Of a stretch of DNA of 64,000 bases, positions 25,358 to 34,334 are shown one piece after another. Position 1 is the stretch's first letter. Each line of letters starts with the position of its first letter. Below the pieces are notes generated by a model, which was given only the letters and a program-made list of their open reading frames with translations, did no database searches and was not told where the DNA came from. This stretch comes from Nostoc sp. TCL240-02. Lineage in GTDB: Bacteria > Cyanobacteriota > Cyanobacteriia > Cyanobacteriales > Nostocaceae. The DNA lies in the NCBI RefSeq assembly GCF_013343235.1, contig NZ_CP040094.1, positions 5,575,001 through 5,639,000 of the forward strand, given 5' to 3'. A program made the position numbers and the translations under genes.

Positions 25358-26161
25358 TTAGCTTTTATTTTCTCCAGAAGCGCGAATTAATTCAGCTATA
25401 AATGCAACGATCGCAGATACTGAAATCAACATGACGCTTAAAGCGTTAATATCAGGCTTGACTCCTGTTCTAATCCGACTAAAAATTTCCATTGGTAGGG
25501 TGTTAGAACCACTACCGGCAGTAAAACTAGAAATGAGAAAATCGTCTAGGCTGAGGACAAAGGCTAGGAGACAACCAGCCAAAATACCAGGCATCAGTTG
25601 AGGTAATAATACTTGCATGAAAGCTTGGATTGGTGTAGCACCTAAATCTAGTGCTGCTTCTTCTAAGTGGGGATCTAAATTGGTAAGTCGTGAAGCAACT
25701 ACAAGTCCGACATAAGCTAGACAAAACACGATATGCGCTGCAACTATCGTCCACAAACTTAGGGGTATGGCAAAGGCGGCTAAACAAACTAGGGTTGCCA
25801 CTGCGATCGCAATATCGGGAATAATCAATGGTAAGTAAGCAACACCCCGATACAATTTCTTGCCAGGAAATTCGTAACGCGCTAACCCAACCGCCATCAA
25901 AGTTCCCAGCACGGCTGAAACCCCAACTGCACAACCAGCAACTATCATACTGTTTTGCAAAGCTGATAAGATGCGATCGTCGTTGAACAACTTGCGATAC
26001 CAATCGAGAGTGAATCCTTGCCAAGTTGCGCTATAGGGCGACTGATTGAAGCTATAAAAGCTAAGTACCAGTATAGGCAGGTACATGAACACAAATATTA
26101 CTAGTGAGAAAACCGCCTGCCATGAGACACGCGGTTTTTTGAGAGATGGAGAGATATTCAC
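25358..26161 (-). CDS. potC: spermidine/putrescine ABC transporter permease PotC
   Basis: A 267-residue inner-membrane permease of the PotC type with six predicted helices, the first at about residues 15-37 (VFSLVIFVFMYLPILVLSFY). The binding-protein-dependent EAA loop reads EEAALDLGATPIQAF, the contact site for the ATPase. FSLDD-like LAFVLSLDDFLISSF and LPMEIFSRIRTGVKPDINA are typical of PotC. PotA, PotB and PotD are not adjacent (the upstream 600 bp has no large gene), so it must work with subunits encoded elsewhere. Polyamine specificity is inferred from family resemblance. Confidence 0.88.
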   Translation of the reverse strand: MNISPSLKKPRVSWQAVFSLVIFVFMYLPILVLSFYSFNQSPYSATWQGFTLDWYRKLFNDDRILSALQNSMIVAGCAVGVSAVLGTLMAVGLARYEFPGKKLYRGVAYLPLIIPDIAIAVATLVCLAAFAIPLSLWTIVAAHIVFCLAYVGLVVASRLTNLDPHLEEAALDLGATPIQAFMQVLLPQLMPGILAGCLLAFVLSLDDFLISSFTAGSGSNTLPMEIFSRIRTGVKPDINALSVMLISVSAIVAFIAELIRASGENKS

Positions 26162-26327
26162 GTTTATATATATGATTTTTATTGATGGAAATACAAAATA
26201 TCATATTTTATGTAATAAGTCAATTATTTAACTCTGTTTTCTCACTCTTGGCTACGAGGGAATCCAACTCATGGAGGTAATTCTCGTGACTTTCTATTGC
26301 CTTTAAATAAGGTTAATAGGAACAGAA

Positions 26328-26480
26328 ATGATTGTTATCTTGAAAAACTTTGATAGAACTTCTAACAAAATTGCTGTTTTTGATTTCAAAATACCTAATT
26401 TACCAAAATCTGTCTTTTGGACGGCTACAGTTTATCTTTTAGAGTACGGAAAGCCGCTCAAAGAGTACCTACACGTTTGA
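26328..26480 (+). CDS. possible small protein, 50 aa
   Basis: ATG 26328 opens a 50-codon frame to TGA 26478-26480 (MIVILKNFDRTSNKIAVFDF..., ending KPLKEYLHV). An AGGA motif sits 6 nt upstream, and the composition is more protein-like than the AT-rich surroundings. No signal peptide or known motif. It could be a real small gene or chance. Confidence 0.4.
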   Translation: MIVILKNFDRTSNKIAVFDFKIPNLPKSVFWTATVYLLEYGKPLKEYLHV

Positions 26481-26847
26481 TTATTTAATTAATATTTGTA
26501 AATCCGATAGTTAATAAGCGAAATTGGATATTTATCGCCTAATCTTACTATTTAAAGTAAGTTTAGGCAATTTTATAAAATTATTATTCATCAAAAAATC
26601 TATATTTAAAATTACACCAAACAACCAAAAATTAATATATCAGAATAGATTTACCTCTTTAGGAGTGGATAATTTCTGTACTAGGATAGACAAGCAATAT
26701 AGAATAAATAGCATAAGATTTGAAGGAAATTGTTAATAGATTTAGTATCCGAAGTTACTTTCTGATGCCAAGTGAATTAATTACAAGCACTACGACAACA
26801 GAAATAAAAAACTTCTAATTCAAGCTTTATTTTTTAGGAGGTTTGTG
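26481..26847. other. AT-rich leader upstream of the glycosyltransferase
   Basis: About 370 AT-rich bases without a convincing gene; a 70-codon TTG-started frame at 26524-26736 looks random (many Ile, Asn, Lys, Phe). Its 3' end supplies a strong AGGAGG ribosome-binding site (26836-26841) for the next gene. Confidence 0.5.
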
Positions 26848-27933
26848 ATGAGAATTGCTCAAGTAGCTCCATTATGGGAAAGAGTTCCACCTCCAGCTTA
26901 TGGAGGTATAGAGTTAGTAGTGGGGTTACTAACCGATGAATTAGTCAGACGAGGACATGAAGTAACTTTATTTGCATCGGGAGATTCTATCAGTCTGGCA
27001 AAACTTGTATCAGTTCATCCCAGTGCCCTCAGACTCGATCGCACTATCAAAGATTACAGCGTTTATGAAATGCTGAATCTCGCTTCAGTGTATGAACGCG
27101 CAGAAGAATTTGATATTATTCACTCCCATATCGGGCATGGGGCACTGGCTTACGCAAATCTCGTCACAACCCCTACGGTTCATACGTTGCACGGTATTTT
27201 TACCCCTGACAACGAAAAGATGTTTAGTTTTGGTAAAAAACAACCCTACGTCAGTATTTCCGATGCACAACGAGAACCAAGGTTAGGGTTGAACTGTATA
27301 GCAACGGTCTACAACGGAATTGATGTCAGCAGTTATAATTTTCACGCTCAACCAGAAGATCCGCCCTACCTAGCGTTTTTGGGTCGGATGTCTCCTGAAA
27401 AGGGAGCGCATTTAGCAATAGAAATTGCAAAACTTGCCGGTTGGTGTTTGAAAATGGCAGGTAAGGTAGATGTTGTTGATGTGGAATACTTTGAGAAGGA
27501 AATCAAACCCCACATTGACGGAGAGCAAATTCAGTACTTGGGTGAAGCTAATCATGCTCAAAAAAATGCTCTCATGGGAGGTGCAGTAGCAACTCTGTTC
27601 CCCATTACTTGGCGGGAACCCTTTGGATTAGTGATGGTTGAGTCAATGGCTTCGGGTACGCCAGTGATTGCGATGAACTTAGGGTCTACTCGAGAGGTAA
27701 TTTCCCACGGTAAGACGGGATTCCTCTGCAATAATATTCAAGAGTGCATCAGTGCTATCGATCAGGTAATAGAGTTAGACCGCTATACTTGCCGCCAATA
27801 TGTTGAAAACAGTTTCAGCGTTGAGAAAATGACTGATGGCTATGAGGCAGTTTATCAAAAAATAATCGCAGAACGATTTTCTCGGAATGGGCATTCACGC
27901 AGTTTGATTGGTTTAAGTAGCGATCGCATTTAA
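26848..27933 (+). CDS. glycosyltransferase family 4 protein
   Basis: A retaining GT-B glycosyltransferase of 361 residues. ATG 26848 is 6 nt from an AGGAGG, so it is preferred to GTG 26845. The N-terminal domain starts MRIAQVAPLWERVPPPAYGG, the acceptor-side glycine loop of GT4 enzymes. The C-terminal domain has FLGRMSPEKGAHLAIEIAK and the nucleotide-sugar signature EPFGLVMVESMASGTPVIA with the E-x7-E pattern. It is cytoplasmic. Donor and acceptor cannot be read from sequence and no polysaccharide cluster surrounds it. Confidence 0.9.
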   Translation: MRIAQVAPLWERVPPPAYGGIELVVGLLTDELVRRGHEVTLFASGDSISLAKLVSVHPSALRLDRTIKDYSVYEMLNLASVYERAEEFDIIHSHIGHGALAYANLVTTPTVHTLHGIFTPDNEKMFSFGKKQPYVSISDAQREPRLGLNCIATVYNGIDVSSYNFHAQPEDPPYLAFLGRMSPEKGAHLAIEIAKLAGWCLKMAGKVDVVDVEYFEKEIKPHIDGEQIQYLGEANHAQKNALMGGAVATLFPITWREPFGLVMVESMASGTPVIAMNLGSTREVISHGKTGFLCNNIQECISAIDQVIELDRYTCRQYVENSFSVEKMTDGYEAVYQKIIAERFSRNGHSRSLIGLSSDRI

Positions 27934-27945
27934 TTTGTGTGCCTA

Positions 27946-28080
27946 AGAGGTTGTTTGAAAAGAAGTTGGCTGTGATTTTAGATACTCATTTATCCCCCCT
28001 AACCCCCCTTAAAAAGGGGGGAATCGGAGTCAAAGTCCCCCAATTTATCGGGGGATTTAGGGGGATCTTATCTTTTAAAC
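27946..28080. repeat. partial family 1 element and palindromes between convergent genes
   Basis: Begins AGAGGTTGTTTGAAAAG, a family 1 MITE end. It contains CCCCCCTTAAAAAGGGGGG and CCCCCAATTTATCGGGGG-type palindromes. A matching right end is not clear. The strong hairpins lie between the convergent glycosyltransferase and PLD genes and could end both transcripts. Confidence 0.6.
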
Positions 28081-28088
28081 CAAGACTG

Positions 28089-29720
28089 CTACCAAGTTAG
28101 GCGATATTGCCATTTTTCCAATGTTTTCGCCTTAACCCCTGAAACTCTTTCTAAGTCTTGTAAAGATGTAAATTTTTGCTGTTGACGGCTAAGAATTATC
28201 CGTTGTGCTAACTTCTTACCCACACCAGGGAGAGTTTCTAATTCTTCCAAGCTTGCAGTGTTAATATTTATTTGTTTAATTGCTTGTAGTTCACTTGATG
28301 AAGAACTTTTTATTTGGGGACAGCGTGTTTGTTCTAATTTAACTTTTTCTTGAATTGCTGGTGGTAAGCCGGGTTTAACTTTGGTATAAAGACGAGCAAA
28401 TTCTCGCACATAGTGAGCCGCAACTATGGGATTTTCAATTACTACAAGTGTCTCATCGTTACCATTATTAGCAGCGTCTGACCAATTATGAGAACCTGTA
28501 ATTACTGTTTGGCTATCTATTACACCAAATTTGTGATGTAATAAATCGCCCTTAGGTAAAACAGGTACACCTACAGTAGTAATTGGATTTTGCCAAGGAT
28601 GGTTATCAACTTCATATTTACATTTATTACTGAGAGCAACTCCCATCATATCTAAGGCTTCACTGTAGGGACGATATGCAAATTGTGGTTCAATTAAAGC
28701 GCGAATTTGCACGTTTTGTTGATGGCGATTTTCTAAGATATTAGCAAGTCGCTGATCGGAAAGGACAAATAAGGCCATGTCAACAGATTTAGTTGCTGAA
28801 TCTAAAGTTTTACCAATTAAACCATTACTACTGTTACTCCAGGGTTCAGTTGGAGAAGTTGGCGAAAATTGTACAGTAATTGTGGTTTGATTTAATGTAA
28901 TTTTTTTAGGCGATCGCATCGGTTTTTGTAACCCAAATAGACTATCTGGCTTACCTTCTGACCCATCTCCCCACATAATATTAAACTCTTCTGTAAATAA
29001 AGATGCTAATTCTGGGCTGTCAATCTGCAATAAGTTATTGGCATTGCCTAAAGTATTGGAATTTGTAAAATCACCAGATGTATCACTTAGCGTAAAATTC
29101 GCTGAACTGATAATTACAATGCGATTATCTACAATCACAAATTTATGGTGCATCAAGCTGCTACCTGCTGAACCATCTGCTCGATCGTCTATCCAGGGAA
29201 TTTTAGCATTCTGCAAAATTATTAAAGCATCTCTTTGATTGATTTCTGCTGGGCTGAGTTGATTGTCTTGGTTAATATCGATAAATTTGCGAAATTCGTT
29301 GTAGCGTTCTTGTTCCCTTTTATCTAACTTACTGACTTCAGCAGATGTTAAACTACTCCAAGGTCTGCTGTAGGTATTTTCTAAAATTATCCTGACTTTT
29401 ACCCCAGATTTTTGTCTATCAACCAGTGCTAGGGCAACTTTGGGTAAACGTAATTCTTGGACCACCACATCTACTGTAGATTTAGCGTGCATAATAGCAT
29501 TGACAATTTCTTTTTCTAAATCATCTCCCAAGCGAGTTTGCTGACGATAAGCTTCTTTGTATTCTGAAGACTCAGAATGGTTAAAGTAAACTTGAACTAA
29601 AGGGTCTTGTGGTAAAGGTGCTGGACGCTGATTGAAAGACTGGACTCGTTGACAACCAGCGAGGGAGAATATTAGTAAAAAGATATATGAAAAATATCTT
29701 TGTCTAGAGATAAGTTGCAC
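28089..29720 (-). CDS. phospholipase-D-like lipoprotein with EF-hand loop and C-terminal helix-hairpin-helix
   Basis: A 543-residue exported lipoprotein with signal peptide and lipobox FSLAGC (Cys about 23). It has two PLD-type HKD motifs, HHKFVIVDNR (about residue 187) and HHKFGVIDSQ (about 443), each followed by a Ser/Asn pair (SSANFT, GSHNWS), so the paired catalytic site looks complete. Between residues of about 150 and 165, DINQDNQLSPAEI matches an EF-hand calcium loop. The C-terminus (ININTASLEELETLPGVGKK) is a ComEA-like helix-hairpin-helix DNA-binding motif. The combination suggests a surface nuclease or DNA-handling enzyme more than a lipase (inference). Confidence 0.9.
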   Translation of the reverse strand: MQLISRQRYFSYIFLLIFSLAGCQRVQSFNQRPAPLPQDPLVQVYFNHSESSEYKEAYRQQTRLGDDLEKEIVNAIMHAKSTVDVVVQELRLPKVALALVDRQKSGVKVRIILENTYSRPWSSLTSAEVSKLDKREQERYNEFRKFIDINQDNQLSPAEINQRDALIILQNAKIPWIDDRADGSAGSSLMHHKFVIVDNRIVIISSANFTLSDTSGDFTNSNTLGNANNLLQIDSPELASLFTEEFNIMWGDGSEGKPDSLFGLQKPMRSPKKITLNQTTITVQFSPTSPTEPWSNSSNGLIGKTLDSATKSVDMALFVLSDQRLANILENRHQQNVQIRALIEPQFAYRPYSEALDMMGVALSNKCKYEVDNHPWQNPITTVGVPVLPKGDLLHHKFGVIDSQTVITGSHNWSDAANNGNDETLVVIENPIVAAHYVREFARLYTKVKPGLPPAIQEKVKLEQTRCPQIKSSSSSELQAIKQININTASLEELETLPGVGKKLAQRIILSRQQQKFTSLQDLERVSGVKAKTLEKWQYRLTW

Positions 29721-29938
29721 TGTAATCTGTTAAAAGTGGATTGAGAGTGGACAGATTTATCATTCCCAAAATTTTGTATTCTAAATTAATTAGAAAAATA
29801 ACTTTCCAAACAAAGGGAAAAATCCACTCCTAGATGCAGAATTACAAAGATTTTTTTCAGGATTTATCCATGTAAACTGCATCTTCTGAAAAGATCGCCA
29901 GCCTATTACCAAAGTGTGTTCTCACCATTATCGGCTAT

Positions 29939-31108
29939 ATGCAAATTTATCTAGATTACAGCGCTACTACTCCCACTCGAAAAGAAGCGATCGCAGTTAT
30001 GCAAACAATCCTGACTCAACAGTGGGGCAATCCTTCCAGCTTACATGAGTGGGGACAACGGGCTGCAACGGTTGTTGAACAAGCCAGAGTTCAAGTTGCT
30101 GGTTTAATTAACGCCGCCAATCCTGAATCGATCATTTTTACCTCTGGTGGCACTGAGGCAGATAATTTGGCAATAATGGGTGTGGCTCGGTTGTATGCTG
30201 TTCCTCAACATCTAATTATTTCCAGCGTCGAACATTCCGCAATTTCTGAAACAGTAAAGTTGCTAGAAATGTGGGGTTGGGAAGTTACGCGCTTGTCTGT
30301 AAATGTTAAAGGTAGAGTCAATCCCCTAGATTTAAAGGCAGCGTTGCGACATAACACAGTTTTGGTTTCTATAATTTACGGTCAAAGTGAAGTTGGGACA
30401 GTGCAACCGATCGCAACATTGGGTAAAATTGTGCGATCGCATGGGGCTTTGTTCCATACAGATGCGGTGCAAGCTGCGGGACGTTTACCCATAGATGTGC
30501 AACAACTAAACGTAGATTTACTTAGCCTTTCTAGTCATAAAATATATGGCCCGCAAGGTGCAGGGGCATTGTATGTGCGTCCTGGTGTGGAATTGATGCC
30601 CTTACTGAGTGGTGGTGGACAAGAAATGGGACTGCGTTCTGGTACGCAAGCAGTACCGATAATTGCCGGATTTGGTGTAGCAGCAGAATTAGCAGCGCAA
30701 GAATTAGCTACAGAAACACCACGATTAATTGAATTACGCGATCGCGCCTTTGCCCAATTAACTGAGATTCCTGGTTTAATTCCTACAGGTGATGCTTGCG
30801 ATCGTTTACCTCACCATGTAAGTATGTGCTTAGAAAACGCCGACGGTAAAAAACTTAGCGGTAAAGCCTTGGTACGACAGCTAAACCTTGCTGGCATCGG
30901 CATCAGTGCTGGTGCTGCCTGTCACAGTGGTAAACTTAGCCCTAGTCCAATATTGTTAGCAATGGGTTATTCCGAAAAAGCCGCTTTGGGAGGAATTCGC
31001 ATCACATTGGGGCGTGATACAACTGAAGCTGATATAGATTGGACGGTGATGGTGTTGAAGCAAGTTTTGCAAAGGCTAACACCGGATTTATCTTTAGTTA
31101 AACGTTAA
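29939..31108 (+). CDS. cysteine desulfurase (NifS/IscS family)
   Basis: A PLP enzyme that removes sulfur from cysteine for iron-sulfur clusters and other thio-cofactors. 389 residues starting MQIYLDYSATTPTRKEAIAV. The PLP-binding Lys is in LSSHKIYGPQGAGAL (about 200), TSGGTEADNLAIMG binds the cofactor phosphate, and the persulfide Cys lies in GISAGAACHSGK (about 327). The compact loop around this Cys resembles NifS/SufS-like cyanobacterial enzymes more than long-loop IscS. No nif, isc or suf genes are nearby, so a housekeeping role is more likely than nitrogen fixation. Confidence 0.93.
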   Translation: MQIYLDYSATTPTRKEAIAVMQTILTQQWGNPSSLHEWGQRAATVVEQARVQVAGLINAANPESIIFTSGGTEADNLAIMGVARLYAVPQHLIISSVEHSAISETVKLLEMWGWEVTRLSVNVKGRVNPLDLKAALRHNTVLVSIIYGQSEVGTVQPIATLGKIVRSHGALFHTDAVQAAGRLPIDVQQLNVDLLSLSSHKIYGPQGAGALYVRPGVELMPLLSGGGQEMGLRSGTQAVPIIAGFGVAAELAAQELATETPRLIELRDRAFAQLTEIPGLIPTGDACDRLPHHVSMCLENADGKKLSGKALVRQLNLAGIGISAGAACHSGKLSPSPILLAMGYSEKAALGGIRITLGRDTTEADIDWTVMVLKQVLQRLTPDLSLVKR

Positions 31109-31175
31109 ATTAAATGTGACATAATCGCATACCTGTGGGAATACTAGCCGTATAAACTAGCTAAACACGGGTGCT

Positions 31176-31574
31176 TTTTACCTGCTTGATACGAACATCT
31201 GCATTTACCTGATCAAGTAAAAACCCCAAAAAGTACTGGATAAATTTCAAACCCTTAGCATTTCTGATGTTGGTATCTCCTCTATCACCATTGCCGAACT
31301 AGAATATGGAGTTGCCAAAAGTCAACAGCAAGAGAAAAATCACATCGCCCTGATGCAATTTCTGCTACCTCTAGAAATTGTCGAATTCAATCAAGCATCT
31401 GCAACGATTTACGGCAGCATCAGAAGTGATCTCGAAAGTAGAGGACTTATTATTGGTGCAATGGATATGCTCATTGCTTCTCATGCGCTGAGTTTAGGAG
31501 TTACCCTTGTCACCAATAATGTGCGAGAATTTTCTCGTATTTCTACGCTCCTATTAGAAAACTGGGTTGAGTAG
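31176..31574 (+). pseudogene. vapC-like PIN-domain toxin interrupted by a stop codon
   Basis: In one frame the DNA encodes FYLLDTNICIYLIK, then TAA at 31218-31220, then KPQKVLDKFQTLSISDVGIS and an intact PIN domain (ITIAELEYGVAKS, GAMDMLIASHALSLG, LVTNNVREFSRI) to a stop at 31572. The N-terminal Asp (LLDTN), the mid Glu and the DMLIA and TNN acidic/Asn positions of VapC are preserved. No start codon is found upstream of FYLLD and no vapB-like antitoxin is adjacent. It is best read as a decayed toxin gene. A truncated product starting at ATG 31353 would lack the active site. Confidence 0.8.
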
Positions 31575-31691
31575 TTGTGAATAGGCGAGGTATTCGGTAT
31601 TGTTAAATGAGTTTTTCCCAAAAGCTAATATTTTGAGCCATAAAGGAGTTCAAGCACGACTTATTTTTATGACTTTTGAGGCTTTTCTTGA

Positions 31692-31868
31692 ATGAATAAA
31701 TTCATTATTGGGATTGGGATGTTCATTGGCTCTACGATTGGCAGCTACATCCCAGTCTTGTGGGGTGGAAGTTTGCTATCCTTTGCCTCGATCCTCTTTA
31801 GCGTTATTGGTGGTATTGCAGGGATTTTGCTTGCGTATCGCGTATCAAAATATCTCGGTTTTATCTGA
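31692..31868 (+). CDS. small glycine-rich membrane protein, 58 aa
   Basis: ATG 31692 to TGA 31868. The 58 residues form two hydrophobic helices: MNKFIIGIGMFIGSTIGSYI with GxxxG-like small-residue spacing, and FASILFSVIGGIAGILLAY, ending RVSKYLGFI. The pattern is that of small cyanobacterial and other bacterial two-helix membrane proteins annotated as hypothetical. Its composition is clearly protein-like. It follows the dead vapC by 117 bp. Confidence 0.7.
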   Translation: MNKFIIGIGMFIGSTIGSYIPVLWGGSLLSFASILFSVIGGIAGILLAYRVSKYLGFI

Positions 31869-32052
31869 TCGGCGCTCTATCTCACTGTCGCTAAAAGTTT
31901 TAAATAAGTCTTTTTCTAACAGGTAGAATTTTGAGTGTGTCTTTTATGCGATCGCACTCTAAATTTGGAATGTAAAACAGCTTTGTGTTTACTCCCTCAA
32001 TCATAGCCAATACTGGAACAATGGAAGTAACGCTAAAGCGACATAAAAAACT

Positions 32053-32787
32053 ATGAGTGAACTTCCTAATACCCTTGAAGATGCGATCGCCCAATCTCGT
32101 GCAGCCGTCCAAGCTGCTCTTGCAGATGGTTGTACTCGCATACAAGTTGAGTTCCTGTTTCCAGAACTCAAGTTTATGCCAGTGGCGGAACAATTTCTGC
32201 CACTGTTTACAGAATACGATTCCCGTTTGAAGATTTTCTTTGCTGACGCGGGGGCTGCGGCCTTAGCGCGTCGCAATTGGACAGATGCACCATTTCAAAT
32301 TTTGGATATTGGTACGGGAAGGACTGCTTCCTTGCAAACCAAAATTCAGCCAGAGGATGAGATTTTCTTATTCATTGCCCCCACTTCCGTAGAAGTACCG
32401 CAGGTGGAAAAGCTATGTCAAGAAATAGGCGATCGCCCTGTAGTCTTTTTAAATCCCCGTTTAGAAGATTCTGGAACTGTGGGCATTGGTTATGCAGCAA
32501 GGCAAACTCGCCTGCGTTTCACTAATACCATTGAATCCTGTTATTACCTGCGCCCCATCGACGAGCAAAGCGCTCTATCTCGCTGCTATCCAGGACAGTG
32601 GGAAGTTTGGCTGGAAACCGACGGCGAATATCAAAGAATTGCTGAATTACCCACAAAACCATCGGGTGATGATTTGGATCAGATCCTTTTAAAAGGACAA
32701 TCACAAACAACAACGGACGCTGCACCTGCGAGAAAGCCCAATATATTTAAGAGTTTGCAACGGTTCTTAAAGGCGTTGAGTAGTTAG
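32053..32787 (+). CDS. DUF1995 family protein
   Basis: A 244-residue soluble protein of the DUF1995 family, found in cyanobacteria and plastids, where plant members such as LPA3 are linked to photosystem II accumulation. Recognised from PNTLEDAIAQSRAAVQAALA near the N-terminus, RIQVEFLFPELKFMPVAEQF, and the DRPVVFLNPRLED and LRPIDEQSALSRCYPGQWEV segments. The tail (about 215-244) is Ser/Thr- and Lys-rich. Its biochemical function is unknown; a photosynthesis link is known only from relatives. It may be followed in the same transcript by the phosphatase gene 79 bp downstream. Confidence 0.87.
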   Translation: MSELPNTLEDAIAQSRAAVQAALADGCTRIQVEFLFPELKFMPVAEQFLPLFTEYDSRLKIFFADAGAAALARRNWTDAPFQILDIGTGRTASLQTKIQPEDEIFLFIAPTSVEVPQVEKLCQEIGDRPVVFLNPRLEDSGTVGIGYAARQTRLRFTNTIESCYYLRPIDEQSALSRCYPGQWEVWLETDGEYQRIAELPTKPSGDDLDQILLKGQSQTTTDAAPARKPNIFKSLQRFLKALSS

Positions 32788-32866
32788 GAAAAAGCAGAGG
32801 TAGCAGGAGGAAACTCGCTCATCTGCTGCCTCATTTTGAGTTTTTTATTTCTAAAACAGAAACTTG

Positions 32867-33412
32867 ATGCTGAAAACCCTATACATTGTGCGACATTGCC
32901 AAGCAGTTGGACAAGAACCTAACGCACCTCTGACATCAGAGGGACACTTCCAAGCGATCGCTCTTGCTGATTTGTTATTTAGCTTTGGGATCGAGCGGGT
33001 TATCTCCAGTCCATTTATGAGAGCATATCAATCAATTGCTCCACTCGCTGAACGTCTGGGTATTTCAATCGAAATTGATAATCGACTTACCGAGCGCGTG
33101 CTGTGTCCAACACCGCTTGATGATTGGCGTGAGCGATTGGCTGAGTCATTTACCAATCTTGATTTATATTTGGATGGTGGTGAGTCTAGTCGTAGTGCTA
33201 TGGCGCGTGGGATAGCTGTAATTGATGAAGTATTACAGCAAAAAACCAGCATAACTGCGATTGTGACACATGGCAATTTAATGGCGATGATTCTGAAGCA
33301 TTTTGACGATCGCATCGGTTATGCTGAATGGGAAAAATTGAGCAATCCAGATGTCTATCGCGTACAGTTTCTCAATGATGCAACACACGTAGAGCGAATG
33401 ACATTTTTCTAG
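32867..33412 (+). CDS. histidine phosphatase family protein
   Basis: A 181-residue phosphoglycerate-mutase-like phosphatase. The catalytic RHG-type motif is IVRHCQAVGQEPNAPLT, with Arg-His conserved and Cys in place of Gly. The second Arg is in ISSPFMRAYQS, the acid residue lies near NRLTERVL, and the second His is in AIVTHGNLMAMIL. The short length and lack of a mutase insertion point to a small-molecule phosphatase. The substrate cannot be inferred. ATG 32867 is preferred to TTG 32864. Confidence 0.88.
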   Translation: MLKTLYIVRHCQAVGQEPNAPLTSEGHFQAIALADLLFSFGIERVISSPFMRAYQSIAPLAERLGISIEIDNRLTERVLCPTPLDDWRERLAESFTNLDLYLDGGESSRSAMARGIAVIDEVLQQKTSITAIVTHGNLMAMILKHFDDRIGYAEWEKLSNPDVYRVQFLNDATHVERMTFF

Positions 33413-33665
33413 GTAGTTTAGCAATAAGCCTTTAACTCACAGCATAATCTGTATAGTGATATCTATTTTTATCCACCTAATTAAATTTGCATTTGTAACT
33501 ATAAAACTTAAGCAAGTGTATTAACTTGATCGTGGATTGATATAAACTTTCAAAAACTATCTTTTTATATTTTGAGTGTAGTCTTTTAGCAGTAAATTCT
33601 AAGTTTTTAAATTAAAAAAGATCATTTGTCGATAAAATAAACTACAAATATCATCAGGAATATAT
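33413..33665. promoter_or_regulatory. AT-rich promoter region of the PEP-CTERM gene
   Basis: About 250 strongly AT-rich bases with no ORF, upstream of an exported protein gene. A TCAGGAATATAT just before ATG 33666 supplies an AGGA ribosome-binding site. No specific regulator site was recognised. Confidence 0.4.
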
Positions 33666-34334
33666 ATGCGTTTTTCTCAATTTGCAGGGATTCTTGGTTG
33701 TACAACAGCAGCTTTTATGTCAATTGCACCAATGCAGGTAGAAGCTGCAACTTTTAAAGTGATATCAGGAGTCACCAGCATCGATCGCGATCACGAAGAT
33801 ATACTTAAAAGTATCGGGCTAACCTTGACAGGCAGCAATAATACAGTTGCACCAATTCCCAGCAATTATTTAGTCGGCTTTGACATCGACTCAGCCACCA
33901 ACTTTACGTTTAGCGACGAGGGCGGCTTTACTCCGCTTTCAGGAACAATCGAACATACTGGTACTGTTACCTTCAATAATCAAATTACTGTTGGTGACTT
34001 TTCAATTGGTTTTGTTCCAGGACGTACCGTTCAAGATGCTAGCGGATTTGTTTTAAGAGACACATTTTCTTTAGATACGATTTTGTTTGATTTGAGTATT
34101 CCAGAACCTGCGGTATTTGATGGCCAAAATTTAACCATCCCTGATGTTAAATTGCTGGTTTCTCCAGAATTTGCAAAGATACTGCAAAAACCGGAATTGA
34201 CAGGTTTATTTGCTGGAACTGCACGAATTGATGCTCAAGTTGCTGCCGTACCCGAACCTGATAGTGTACTGGCAGTTTTGGTAGTGGGTGCGGCTCTCTT
34301 GGCAACTAGACTTTATAAAATTAAATACACCTGA
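33666..34334 (+). CDS. PEP-CTERM sorting-domain exported protein
   Basis: A 222-residue exported protein with a signal peptide (FAGILGCTTAAFMSIAPM, cleavage after VEA) and a C-terminal PEP-CTERM signal: the motif VPEPDS, a hydrophobic helix (VLAVLVVGAALLA) and a short basic end (TRLYKIKYT). Such proteins are processed by an exosortase and end up on the cell surface or in exopolysaccharide. The middle is beta-rich and Thr/Gly-rich, with no recognised enzyme domain. Its 3' end overlaps the stop of the convergent flavoprotein gene by 14 bp. Confidence 0.9.
   Translation: MRFSQFAGILGCTTAAFMSIAPMQVEAATFKVISGVTSIDRDHEDILKSIGLTLTGSNNTVAPIPSNYLVGFDIDSATNFTFSDEGGFTPLSGTIEHTGTVTFNNQITVGDFSIGFVPGRTVQDASGFVLRDTFSLDTILFDLSIPEPAVFDGQNLTIPDVKLLVSPEFAKILQKPELTGLFAGTARIDAQVAAVPEPDSVLAVLVVGAALLATRLYKIKYT

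Noticed and set aside
26524..26736. 70-codon TTG-started ORF
   Set aside because: Composition matches random AT-rich DNA and there is no ribosome-binding site.
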